Assembly: GCA_964652075.1 (NCBI GenBank)
Contig: CAZYZQ010000057.1
Coordinates: 1 to 14,471 of the forward strand
Reading direction: 5' to 3'
Origin: CAZYZQ01 sp964652075
Lineage (GTDB): Bacteria; Bacillota; Clostridia; Oscillospirales; Oscillospiraceae
DNA length: 14,471 nucleotides
Each line of letters opens with the position of its first letter. Within the stretch, counting starts at the first letter, position 1. The notes beneath the pieces are model-generated. The model saw nothing but the letters and a program-made list of their open reading frames with translations, had not been told where the DNA came from and did not search any database. Of the stretch, positions 6,000-12,291 are shown piece after piece. Made by a program: the position numbers and the translations under genes.

Positions 6000-7409
6000 T
6001 TACTGTTCCGTGGGCACGCTGACATCTTTTACGGTACGCCTCTTCTTTTTCAGCACCAGCACCACCGTCGCCAACACAACCACAACCACCGCGCCGATGG
6101 CAACCAGGACAATGGGAAACGCCGTTCCGCCCTCCTCCATTGGCAAATCAGAAACTCTGAGTACGCCGTATTTTGTCCCTTTCTTGACCCAAATCAAGTT
6201 GTCAGAATCGGCAAATTTCATGCCGTCGGAGCTGACAAAGCCTACACTGTCGTACTTCGTAGAGACAAGCGTTTTGCCTGTCTTGTCTATATAATTCCAT
6301 TTTTCGTTTTCATTGGCATCTGTTTTTCCCACCAGTGTATACCCTTCCTCAAAATCCCAAGCAATGTCATACTTCAATGGAATCACAACCGCACCTGTCT
6401 TATCAATATAGCCCCATTTTATTTCCCATTTTCCATTTATGCCAAATCTTCCAACACCTGCGAGTCCCTCTGAAAAATTATAAGCACTGTCGTACTCAAA
6501 TGGAATTACAACTTTACCTGTCTTGTCAATATAGCCCCATTTACAATTTCCGTAGGGCGTTTTTCCTTTTCCCACAGCTGCAAGCCCCTCTGAAAAATCG
6601 TCAGCAGCGTCATACTCAAGCGGGATTACGACAGTGCCTGTCTTGTCAACATAACCCCATTTCTTATTGCCATTGTCATCCACTTTTGCCACAGATAAAA
6701 GCCCTTCTGAAAAGCTCCAACCGACATCGTCATACTCAGGCGGAATCACAGCAGTGCCTGCTTTGTCAATATAACCATACTTCATAATTCCTTTTACGCT
6801 AATGACTACACCTCCTATATTGATATCGTCATATCTCTCGTTTTCTATGTCGACATATTTTTCCACCCGCGCGAGCCCCTCCGAAAAGCTTCTGGTTTCG
6901 TTATATTCCAGCGGAATCACGACCGCGCCTGTTTTGTCGATATAGCCCCTTTTTTCTTCCCCTTCAGCGTTCACTTTTGCCACATTTGCAAGCCCCTCCG
7001 AAAAGTCGCTGGCAGCATCATAGTCTAACGGGATCACAACCTCACCTGTCTTGTCAATGTATCCCCATTTCATATTGCCATCGGCGTCCATTTTTGCAAC
7101 TCGCGCAAGACCATCCGAGAAGTCACCGGCGTCATCATATTCCAGTGGGGTCACAGCCGCGCCTGTCTTGTCAATATAACCCCATTTCTCATAACCGTAG
7201 ACATCCTCTTTGCTCACTTGCGCAAGGCCCTCCGAAAAGCAAATCATATTGTTATACTCCACAGGAACCACAACCGTTCCCGTCTCGTCGATACAACCAT
7301 ACTTTCTATTTCCATAGGCGTCCTCTTTTGCCACCAACGCAAGGCCCTCTGAAAATTCATCGACCAAAACATAGTCCTCCCTGACTTGGCCGGTCGTCAA
7401 ATCAACCAC
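6000..7409 (-). CDS. WG-repeat surface protein, main open frame (downstream of an in-frame TGA)
   Basis: The frame is open from just after a TGA at 7445-7443 down to 6000. The first possible start is a GTG at 7409 with no SD. It encodes nine WG-type repeats, each around a core like KWGYIDKTG, then VxP(L/V)(E/D)Y, then FSEGLAxV. These span about residues 13-385 of the GTG-initiated frame. WG repeats occur in many bacterial surface proteins but their ligand is generally unknown. A hydrophobic segment (about 431-453) is followed by KKKRR and a short tail, a typical stop-transfer anchor. Upstream, in the same frame, lies a signal peptide (7607-7443). The intact protein would be exported, with the repeats outside and the C-terminus inside. 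As sequenced, the gene is interrupted and is probably a pseudogene, unless the TGA is an error or is read through. Confidence 0.8.
   Translation of the reverse strand: MVDLTTGQVREDYVLVDEFSEGLALVAKEDAYGNRKYGCIDETGTVVVPVEYNNMICFSEGLAQVSKEDVYGYEKWGYIDKTGAAVTPLEYDDAGDFSDGLARVAKMDADGNMKWGYIDKTGEVVIPLDYDAASDFSEGLANVAKVNAEGEEKRGYIDKTGAVVIPLEYNETRSFSEGLARVEKYVDIENERYDDINIGGVVISVKGIMKYGYIDKAGTAVIPPEYDDVGWSFSEGLLSVAKVDDNGNKKWGYVDKTGTVVIPLEYDAADDFSEGLAAVGKGKTPYGNCKWGYIDKTGKVVIPFEYDSAYNFSEGLAGVGRFGINGKWEIKWGYIDKTGAVVIPLKYDIAWDFEEGYTLVGKTDANENEKWNYIDKTGKTLVSTKYDSVGFVSSDGMKFADSDNLIWVKKGTKYGVLRVSDLPMEEGGTAFPIVLVAIGAVVVVVLATVVLVLKKKRRTVKDVSVPTEQ
6230..7370 (-). repeat. Nine tandem WG-repeat units in DNA
   Basis: The units are mostly about 120-135 bases apart, with one longer gap near 6780-6900. 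The best conserved piece encodes YIDKTG-VVIP-EYD. Near-identical stretches between neighbours could recombine and change the copy number. Confidence 0.8.
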
Positions 7410-7442
7410 ACAAGCGATATGGTAATCTATCAGTACCGTAAT

Positions 7443-7607
7443 TCAATTCAGTTTACGGTTGTAATAGCACGGCTTCCCCTCGACAGTCAGCCAGGTAATA
7501 TCTCTTTCAGAACCACCTGCCGCAAAAGCCGGGACAGCCATCTCCAGGCAGAGCAGCAATGTCAGGATGAAAGACGAAATCCGTTTTTTTATTCTAAATC
7601 TCTCCAT
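7443..7607 (-). CDS. Signal-peptide fragment of the WG-repeat gene, ending at a premature TGA
   Basis: From the ATG at 7607 the frame encodes 54 residues and stops at TGA (7445-7443). Residues 1-30 form a signal peptide: a basic start (MERFRIKKR), a hydrophobic FILTLLLCLEM core, and AFAA-GG at the cleavage site. The next residues DITWLTVEGKPCYYNRKLN look like the usual lead-in to WG repeats. The same frame resumes directly after the TGA into the repeats, so a single base change or a sequencing error would restore one protein of about 535 residues. There is no recognisable SD before the ATG; the predicted leader is only about 13 bases and A-rich. Confidence 0.7.
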   Translation of the reverse strand: MERFRIKKRISSFILTLLLCLEMAVPAFAAGGSERDITWLTVEGKPCYYNRKLN

Positions 7608-7626
7608 TTGTTCTATTTTTTAAAAA

Positions 7627-7655
7627 ATTATAACATGGCTTTTTTACTTGGTCAA
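7627..7655 (-). promoter_or_regulatory. Near-perfect sigma-A promoter of the WG-repeat gene
   Basis: On the minus strand TTGACC (7655-7650) and TATAAT (7632-7627) are 17 bases apart. Transcription should start about 13 bases before the ATG at 7607. Confidence 0.88.
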
Positions 7656-7701
7656 GAGGGTAAACTGGATATTTTTCAGATTTGATGCGCGGAGGAGCTG
7701 C

Positions 7702-7743
7702 AAAGAGGCGGGGACTAGCATTCCAGCCAGTCCCCGCCTCTTT
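7702..7743 (-). terminator. Terminator of the uridine kinase-like gene, symmetrical
   Basis: A 15-base perfect stem (7702-7716 with 7729-7743) has AAA at its left foot and TTT at its right foot. It resembles the hairpin at 5296-5343 in sequence (AAAGA-GCGGG-ACT). It separates the uridine kinase-like gene from the WG promoter. Confidence 0.75.
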
Positions 7744-7795
7744 ATGGAACAATGAAGTATCAGATGCGCATAAGCCGAAGCACGCAGCAGATTTC

Positions 7796-8431
7796 TTACG
7801 CCTCGTCGAGCTTCTGAACGCCCGCGCGGATGTAGGTCTTGAGGATCTCGACGCTCTCCGGCTTGAGCCAGCCGCCGATGACGACGTCCGCATACCAGCG
7901 GGTCGGCTCGACAAACTCATCGTGACGGTAGCGAACCGTGTCGAGGTAGCGCTCGGCAATCTCGTCCATGGTCTGCCCCAGCGGCAGCCAGCGCTTGATG
8001 CGGCGGATCAGCCGCTCGTCCGGCTCGAGGTCGACGAAGACCTTGAGATCCAGCAGCGCGCGGATGCGCTCAAAGTAAAGCATAAACAGGCCCTCGATGA
8101 CGATCACGTCGAACACCTCGTCAAACTGCTCGAAGCGCTCCTCCTGCGTCCCGGGGTTAAAAATGCGCTGCTGGAAGGGCTGCCCGGCGCAGGCGGCGGA
8201 GAAGTCGCGCAGCAGATCATTCAACAGCAGGCAGTCGGGGTGGTTGTGCTCGACATACTCAATGCCGCTGAACGGCGCGATGGTCGTCAGGAACGGGTAG
8301 CGGTAGTAGCTGTCCGTGTTGAAGATGTGCACCTTGAGGGGCGCCAGCTCCTCCTTCAGCCGCGCAGCGAGCGTCGTCTTGCCGCTGGCTGTGCCGCCCG
8401 CGATACCAATCACGAAGGGTCGTTTTGCCAT
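7796..8431 (-). CDS. udk: Uridine kinase-like P-loop kinase
   Basis: The 211-residue product has the phosphoribulokinase/uridine kinase fold. Such enzymes phosphorylate uridine and cytidine with ATP or GTP in pyrimidine salvage. The Walker A motif GGTASGKT is at residues 12-19. It is followed by an FNTDSYYRYP segment matching the D-YY substrate region, then NHPD, a VIVIEGLF block (Walker B-like) and the LKVFVDLEPDERLIRRIKR lid region. DEFVEPTRWYADVVI near the end is also typical. The length matches bacterial uridine kinases. The ATG at 8431 has AAAGGAG 8 bases upstream. A promoter with a perfect -10 lies in the 64-base gap after sigE, so it can be transcribed alone. The exact substrate could differ, as this family has several uncharacterised branches. 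Confidence 0.82.
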   Translation of the reverse strand: MAKRPFVIGIAGGTASGKTTLAARLKEELAPLKVHIFNTDSYYRYPFLTTIAPFSGIEYVEHNHPDCLLLNDLLRDFSAACAGQPFQQRIFNPGTQEERFEQFDEVFDVIVIEGLFMLYFERIRALLDLKVFVDLEPDERLIRRIKRWLPLGQTMDEIAERYLDTVRYRHDEFVEPTRWYADVVIGGWLKPESVEILKTYIRAGVQKLDEA

Positions 8432-8459
8432 AAGAAATTCTCCTTTGCATTTTTCTTCC

Positions 8460-8488
8460 ATTATACGCGCTGCCCGCGCCAAATGCAA
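8460..8488 (-). promoter_or_regulatory. Promoter of the uridine kinase-like gene
   Basis: TATAAT (8465-8460, minus) is a perfect -10. TTGCAT (8488-8483) lies 17 bases upstream and matches the -35 consensus at three positions. It lies wholly in the gap after sigE. Confidence 0.6.
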
Positions 8489-8495
8489 GGCATTT

Positions 8496-9167
8496 TCATG
8501 AGATCTGCCGCTGCATCTCCCGCCGCAGGCGCAGCATAATCCGCTTCTCCAGCCGCGATATGTACGACTGCGAGATGCCCATGGAGTCGGCCACCTCCTT
8601 CTGGGTTCGCTCGTTCCGGCCACCGAGGCCATAGCGCATGGTGATGATTTTCTTCTCGCGGTCGGACAGCTTCTCCAACGCGTCGTAGAGCATCTGGTGT
8701 TCCGCGTCCTCCTCGATCGGCCGCGCGACAATATCGCCGTCCGTGCCAAGAATATCGCTGAGCAGGAGCTCATTGCCGTCCCAGTCCGTATTGATCGGCT
8801 CGTCAAGCGAAATTTCGGTCTTCTGGTTCGCAATCTTTCGAATGTGCATCAGGATCTCGTTTTCAATACAGCGCGACGCGTAGGTCGCAAGCTTGATATT
8901 CCGGTCTGCCTTAAACGTGCCGATGGCCTTGATGAGCCCGATGGTGCCGATGGAGATCAGATCCTCCAGATTGACGCCCGTATTCTCAAACCGGCGTGCA
9001 ATATAGACAACCAGCCGCAGATTGTGCTCAATCAGCGACTGCCGGGCCGTCTCCTCACCCGCGCAGGCACGCAGAATCAGGTTCTGCTCCTCCGCCCCCT
9101 TGAGCGGCGGCGGCAGAACGTCGCTGCCGCCGATATAGTAAATGGTTCCAAGCACTTCCACTTTCAT
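8496..9167 (-). CDS. sigE: RNA polymerase sporulation sigma factor SigE with a very short pro-sequence
   Basis: SigE directs early mother-cell transcription in endospore formation. The 223-residue product shows the diagnostic YYIGGSDVLPPPL start of the mature protein, region 2 with LRLVVYIARRFENTG, DLISIGTIGLIKAI and ATYASRCIENEILM, the LDEPINTDWDGNELLLSDILGTD linker and region 4.2 with QKEVADSMGISQSYISRLEKR. In B. subtilis a pro-sequence of about 27 residues precedes the mature part and is cut by SpoIIGA. Here only nine residues precede the YY pair. An in-frame TGA at 9191-9189 and the lack of any start codon between rule out a longer form. The ATG at 9167 has AGGAGG upstream and overlaps the spoIIGA stop as ATGA, so translation is probably coupled. 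Confidence 0.95.
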   Translation of the reverse strand: MKVEVLGTIYYIGGSDVLPPPLKGAEEQNLILRACAGEETARQSLIEHNLRLVVYIARRFENTGVNLEDLISIGTIGLIKAIGTFKADRNIKLATYASRCIENEILMHIRKIANQKTEISLDEPINTDWDGNELLLSDILGTDGDIVARPIEEDAEHQMLYDALEKLSDREKKIITMRYGLGGRNERTQKEVADSMGISQSYISRLEKRIMLRLRREMQRQIS

Positions 9168-9940
9168 GCAATCCCTCCTGCCAACGCTTCAAACTGCCGT
9201 CCGCCGCCGATGTGCGACGGGGAAAACGCGATTACGCCCATCTCCTCCCTGCCGTCCGCCCATCGCAGGCGCCCGGCAACCGCCAACAGCAGCCCCTGCT
9301 CCGTCCCGACCGCGTGAAACGGCACGAGCCGCAGCGCGCCCGCGGGCCACAGCGCATGCAGCTGCGGCAGGAGCTGTGCCGGGGCCTCCAACGACTGCTG
9401 TGTCAGCAGCGGCCTGCATGTCTCAGGCAGCAGCCGCGCCGCCTTTGTCCAATCCGCCACCAGCACAACCCCGCCGGAGATTGGGTCGCGCAGCGTGTTC
9501 CCCGTGTCGTGCAGCGCCAACAGCTGGAGGCGCCGCTCCCCCACCTCCACCGTCACCGGCTCCACCGGCTGCGAGGTCGGCCGGGCCACGAGCGTGCAGA
9601 ACAGCAGAAGCCCCCCGGCCGGGATCCACGCCTGCTTGCCCGGCAGCGCATGTTCGAGCGCCAGCACGACTGCTTCAAACCCGAACGAGAGCAGCACGAG
9701 CAAGATTCCAGCCCGCACGGCCCGCTCTGTACAGGAAAACGCCAGCAGCAGTTCAAACGCCAGCAGCACAGCCTGCATCGCGGCGGTCTGCATAACCGGA
9801 ACAATCTGCGCAGCCGTCTGCCAGAGCGCGGCAAAAAGCGCCGTCGCGGCAAGCCGCCAAAGCGGCAGCGACAGCCGCCCCAGCCGCAGCGTACAGAACA
9901 GCAGAAGCCCTGTCCGCACCGCCCAATACAATCCGGTCAT
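9164..9940 (-). CDS. spoIIGA: SpoIIGA, pro-sigma-E processing aspartic protease
   Basis: SpoIIGA is a membrane protease in the mother-cell half of the septum that cleaves pro-SigE after a signal from SpoIIR. The 258-residue product has a hydrophobic N-terminal half (about 1-120) with several membrane segments. A soluble C-terminal half carries the aspartic-protease motif HDTGNTLRDPISGG, with the likely catalytic Asp at 145. The family is usually about 290-310 residues, so this one is short, mainly at the N-terminus. The ATG at 9940 is chosen for the upstream GAGGTGAGG and because it leads into the first hydrophobic segment. Codons upstream stay open but run into the hisC terminator. It overlaps sigE by four bases, the conserved spoIIGA-sigE arrangement. 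Identity rests on context and the DTGN motif; overall the sequence is divergent. Confidence 0.88.
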   Translation of the reverse strand: MTGLYWAVRTGLLLFCTLRLGRLSLPLWRLAATALFAALWQTAAQIVPVMQTAAMQAVLLAFELLLAFSCTERAVRAGILLVLLSFGFEAVVLALEHALPGKQAWIPAGGLLLFCTLVARPTSQPVEPVTVEVGERRLQLLALHDTGNTLRDPISGGVVLVADWTKAARLLPETCRPLLTQQSLEAPAQLLPQLHALWPAGALRLVPFHAVGTEQGLLLAVAGRLRWADGREEMGVIAFSPSHIGGGRQFEALAGGIA

Positions 9941-9963
9941 GTCCCGCCTCACCTCACCCAGCC

Positions 9964-9998
9964 AGTATACCGCGCGGGCGCAAAAAAACAGGTCACAA
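9964..9998 (-). promoter_or_regulatory. Possible spoIIGA promoter
   Basis: TATACT (9969-9964, minus) is a good -10 placed about 24 bases before the spoIIGA ATG. No -35 lies at 17 bases. A TTGTGA lies about 23 bases upstream, inside the terminator stem. The B. subtilis spoIIG promoter is known for long spacing and Spo0A activation, so this may be similar, but I found no clear Spo0A box. Confidence 0.25.
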
Positions 9999-10025
9999 TT
10001 CCGATAAGGAATTGTGACCTGTTTT
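9985..10025 (-). terminator. Terminator of the DUF951-hisC unit
   Basis: An 18-base perfect stem (9985-10002 with 10008-10025) closes a 5-base loop. On the minus strand it is followed by a run of Ts (down to 9982). It begins 13 bases after the hisC stop. Confidence 0.9.
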
Positions 10026-10037
10026 GTCTGTTTTCCG

Positions 10038-11096
10038 TTAAATGAGCCGTGCAACGGCGTCTGTCAGGGTTTGCATCTCCTCCTCCGTACCGACCGAGAT
10101 CCGCAGGAACCGGTCGATGCGCGGCTTCGCAAAGTACCGCACCAGAATTCCCTGCTCACGCAGCGCGGCAAAGAGTGCCGCCGCATTCCCGTCGGGCGGC
10201 GAGACAAAGAGGAAATTCGCCGCCGAGGGCAACACCGTGCAGCCCAGCGCACGCAGCCGCGCGGCAGCCGCATCGCGGGTCCTGATGACCGCCTGACAAG
10301 TCGTCTCAAAGTACGCCCGGTCCTCAATTGACGCCGTCGCTGCGGCAATGGCGACACGGTCGAGCGTATAGGAATTGAACGAGTTTTTGACCGCGTCCAT
10401 TGCCGCAATCAGGCTCTCGCTTCCAAGCGCCAAACCGCACCGCAGGCCGGCGAGGCTGCGGGATTTGGAGAGCGTCTGGACGATGAGCAGATTGTCGTAC
10501 CGCGCAAGCAGCGGCATGGCCGACTCCGCGCCGAAATCAACATACGCCTCGTCCACAATCACCACATGGTCGGGGTTCGCGCGCACAATGTCCTCAACCT
10601 GCGCGCGCGACAACGCCAACGACGTAGGGGCGTTCGGGTTTGTCAGAAGCACCGTGCCGTCATTCCGGCACAGCTCCTCCACCGGCATGGAAAAATCCTC
10701 CCGCAGCGGCGGAATACGCGTCTTTGTGCCAAACAGCAACGCATAAACCGGATAGAAGCTGTAGGTGATGTCCGGGAAAACCGCAGGGGTCTGCGCGTCG
10801 GTAAACGCCAGAAAACAGCAGGCCAGCACCTCGTCCGAGCCGTTGCCGACAAAAACCTGCGTCGGCCGGATTCCGTAAAACGATGCTGCCGCGCCGCGCA
10901 GCGCGCTGGCATCCGGGTCCGGATACAGGCGCAGCTCCTCCGAAGCGGCCGCGCGCGCCGCCGCCAGCGCCTTCGGTGAAGGCGGATACGGGTTTTCATT
11001 GGTGTTGAGCTTGATATAGCGCCGGTTCTTCGGCTGTTCGCCGGGCACGTAGGGCGCAATGTTGACAATTCTGGCAGACCAGTAACGTTTATTCAT
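10038..11096 (-). CDS. hisC: Histidinol-phosphate aminotransferase
   Basis: HisC is a PLP enzyme that converts imidazole-acetol phosphate to histidinol phosphate in histidine synthesis, using glutamate. The 352-residue product has the fold-type I landmarks: KLNTNENPYPPSP near residues 29-41, the VFVGNGSDEVL cofactor phosphate region at 81-91, TNPNAPT at 152-158, DEAYVDF at 182-188 and the PLP-lysine motif TLSKSRSLAGLR with Lys 211. RYFAKPRIDRFLRISVGT near the C-terminus is also typical of HisC. The ATG at 11096 has AGAGG about 9 bases upstream. It overlaps the upstream DUF951 gene by 8 bases. No other his genes are in the window, so an alternative substrate such as another aromatic amino acid, or a CobD-like role, cannot be fully excluded. 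Confidence 0.88.
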   Translation of the reverse strand: MNKRYWSARIVNIAPYVPGEQPKNRRYIKLNTNENPYPPSPKALAAARAAASEELRLYPDPDASALRGAAASFYGIRPTQVFVGNGSDEVLACCFLAFTDAQTPAVFPDITYSFYPVYALLFGTKTRIPPLREDFSMPVEELCRNDGTVLLTNPNAPTSLALSRAQVEDIVRANPDHVVIVDEAYVDFGAESAMPLLARYDNLLIVQTLSKSRSLAGLRCGLALGSESLIAAMDAVKNSFNSYTLDRVAIAAATASIEDRAYFETTCQAVIRTRDAAAARLRALGCTVLPSAANFLFVSPPDGNAAALFAALREQGILVRYFAKPRIDRFLRISVGTEEEMQTLTDAVARLI

Positions 11097-11271
11097 GACG
11101 CAAAACCTCTTTGATATTCTTTTCCGCCTTGCTGCGGGGTGTCAGGATCTCATGCCCGCAGCCACGGCAGCGGAGGCGGAAATCCATCCCCGTGCGCAGT
11201 ACCTCCCATTCGCAGCTGCCGCAGGGGTGTGCTTTTTTCATGCGAAGCACGTCGCCCAGTCGAATATCCAA
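11089..11271 (-). CDS. DUF951 family small protein (YyzM-like), zinc-ribbon-like
   Basis: The 60-residue product matches the small DUF951 family of Firmicutes, whose function is unknown. The pattern is DIRLGDVLRMKKAHPCG, then SCEWEVLRTGMDFRLRC, then GCGHEI, ending in a basic tail. Two Cys pairs (CGSC and CRGC) are spaced like a zinc ribbon; metal binding is inferred. The TTG at 11271 is preferred over the ATG at 11319. GGAGG (11284-11280, minus) lies 8 bases before the TTG, and the resulting N-terminus agrees with the family, while the longer form adds 16 atypical residues. It overlaps hisC by 8 bases, so the two are probably co-transcribed. No strong promoter was seen upstream; the gap to the divergent S1 gene is about 130 bases. 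Confidence 0.85.
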   Translation of the reverse strand: MDIRLGDVLRMKKAHPCGSCEWEVLRTGMDFRLRCRGCGHEILTPRSKAEKNIKEVLRHE

Positions 11272-11350
11272 ATACTCCACCTCCAAAAAAGTTGCGCTGT
11301 GCGCCGCATCGGCGCGCATAGACTGAACTATCGGTTCCGCGCGAAGCCGC

Positions 11351-11379
11351 TTGGCAGCGGCGTATGCGCGCAGTTTTAT
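11351..11379 (+). promoter_or_regulatory. Candidate promoter of the S1-domain gene
   Basis: TTGGCA (11351-11356) and TTTTAT (11374-11379) are 17 bases apart. The -35 has one mismatch and the -10 has two. The leader to the ATG at 11404 would be about 18 bases. Confidence 0.5.
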
Positions 11380-11403
11380 GCAGAAAACAGGGGGAATGAA
11401 AAT

Positions 11404-12291
11404 ATGGAACAGTATTTACCGGAGGGCCTCGGCGCGCCCTGCCCCGGCAGCGGCGCGGAAGCGCTGTACGCCGCCATGCAGAGCCATGCCATTTTAGAGG
11501 CCACCGCCGCCTGCTGCGACGCCGACCACAATCTCGGCGTCCCGCTCGGACCAGTCGCAGGCGTAATCCCCCGCGCGGAGGCCGCGTGGAACGCGGAGGA
11601 CGTGCGGGACATTGCCATTCTTTCGCGTGTGGGCCTCCCGGTCTGCTTTACCGTGCAGGATCTGCGCAGCCAGAATGGCCGCCTGACGGCGGTGCTGTCG
11701 CGGCGCGAGGCGCAGCTGCGCGCACTCGACGCATTTTTCCTTCACCATGTGCCCGGCGATATTGTTGACGCCGTTGTCACAAGTCTCGCACCGTTTGGCG
11801 CGTTCTGCGACATTGGCTGCGGCGTCACGGCGCTACTGCACCTGAGCCGCATCTGCGTCTCCCGCCTCCGGCACAGTGCCGAGCGGTTCCAGCCCGGCCA
11901 GCATATCCACGCGGCGATTCTGTCCATGGACCCGTTCAGCCGCCGCATCTACCTGACGCACCGCGAACTGCTCGGCACCTGGGAGGAGAATGCCGCCCGG
12001 TTCTCGCCCGGGCAGGCCGTGACCGGGGTTGTCCGCACAGTCCGCCCCTATGGCGTCTTTATCGAACTGTCGCCCAACCTGTCCGGGCTGTCCGAGCCGG
12101 ACGCCGCGCTCACACCGGGGCAGGCCGTGTCCGTGTACATCAAGGCCATCCAACCGGAGCGGCGGAAGCTGAAGCTCGCCGTGATCCAGCGCCTGCCGTC
12201 CGCGCCGCCCGCGCCGCTGCGCTATCAGCTGACAGGCGGGCATCTGGAGCACTGGGATTACGGCGCACAGGGAATCTTTACGGATTTTTGA
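11404..12291 (+). CDS. S1 RNA-binding domain protein, ribosomal S1-like
   Basis: The 295-residue product is built from S1-like OB folds. Two are clear: about residues 118-188 (GDIVDAVVTSLAPFGAFCDIG, then LLHLSRI and YLTHRELLGTW) and about 203-262 (GQAVTGVVRTVRPYGVFIEL, then a GLSEPDA segment). An upstream segment, about 30-103, looks like a degenerate S1 repeat, ending in NGRLTAVLSRREAQ. The linker LLGTWEENAARFSPGQ resembles that between repeats of ribosomal protein S1. It is shorter than classical RpsA and not fused to another domain, so a role in mRNA binding or translation is likely but not specific. The ATG at 11404 has AGGGGG about 9 bases upstream. Its 3' end overlaps the convergent rarA by 14 bases. 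Confidence 0.82.
   Translation: MEQYLPEGLGAPCPGSGAEALYAAMQSHAILEATAACCDADHNLGVPLGPVAGVIPRAEAAWNAEDVRDIAILSRVGLPVCFTVQDLRSQNGRLTAVLSRREAQLRALDAFFLHHVPGDIVDAVVTSLAPFGAFCDIGCGVTALLHLSRICVSRLRHSAERFQPGQHIHAAILSMDPFSRRIYLTHRELLGTWEENAARFSPGQAVTGVVRTVRPYGVFIELSPNLSGLSEPDAALTPGQAVSVYIKAIQPERRKLKLAVIQRLPSAPPAPLRYQLTGGHLEHWDYGAQGIFTDF

Noticed and set aside
7443..7445. TGA read as selenocysteine or as tryptophan in the WG gene
   Set aside because: No SECIS-like hairpin is evident just after it, the residue is not in a redox context, and TGA is used as the normal stop of several genes here.
7682..8539. A 285-codon plus-strand frame opposite the uridine kinase-like gene
   Set aside because: It starts at the terminator hairpin and runs antisense to an evident P-loop kinase; no SD or domain supports it.
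9142..10045. Long plus-strand frames opposite spoIIGA
   Set aside because: They are rich in Arg, Pro and Ala as expected of antisense reading in GC-rich DNA, and no motif is visible.
11272..11319. Start of the DUF951 protein at the ATG at 11319
   Set aside because: It has no SD, and the added residues are atypical; the TTG at 11271 has a well-spaced GGAGG.
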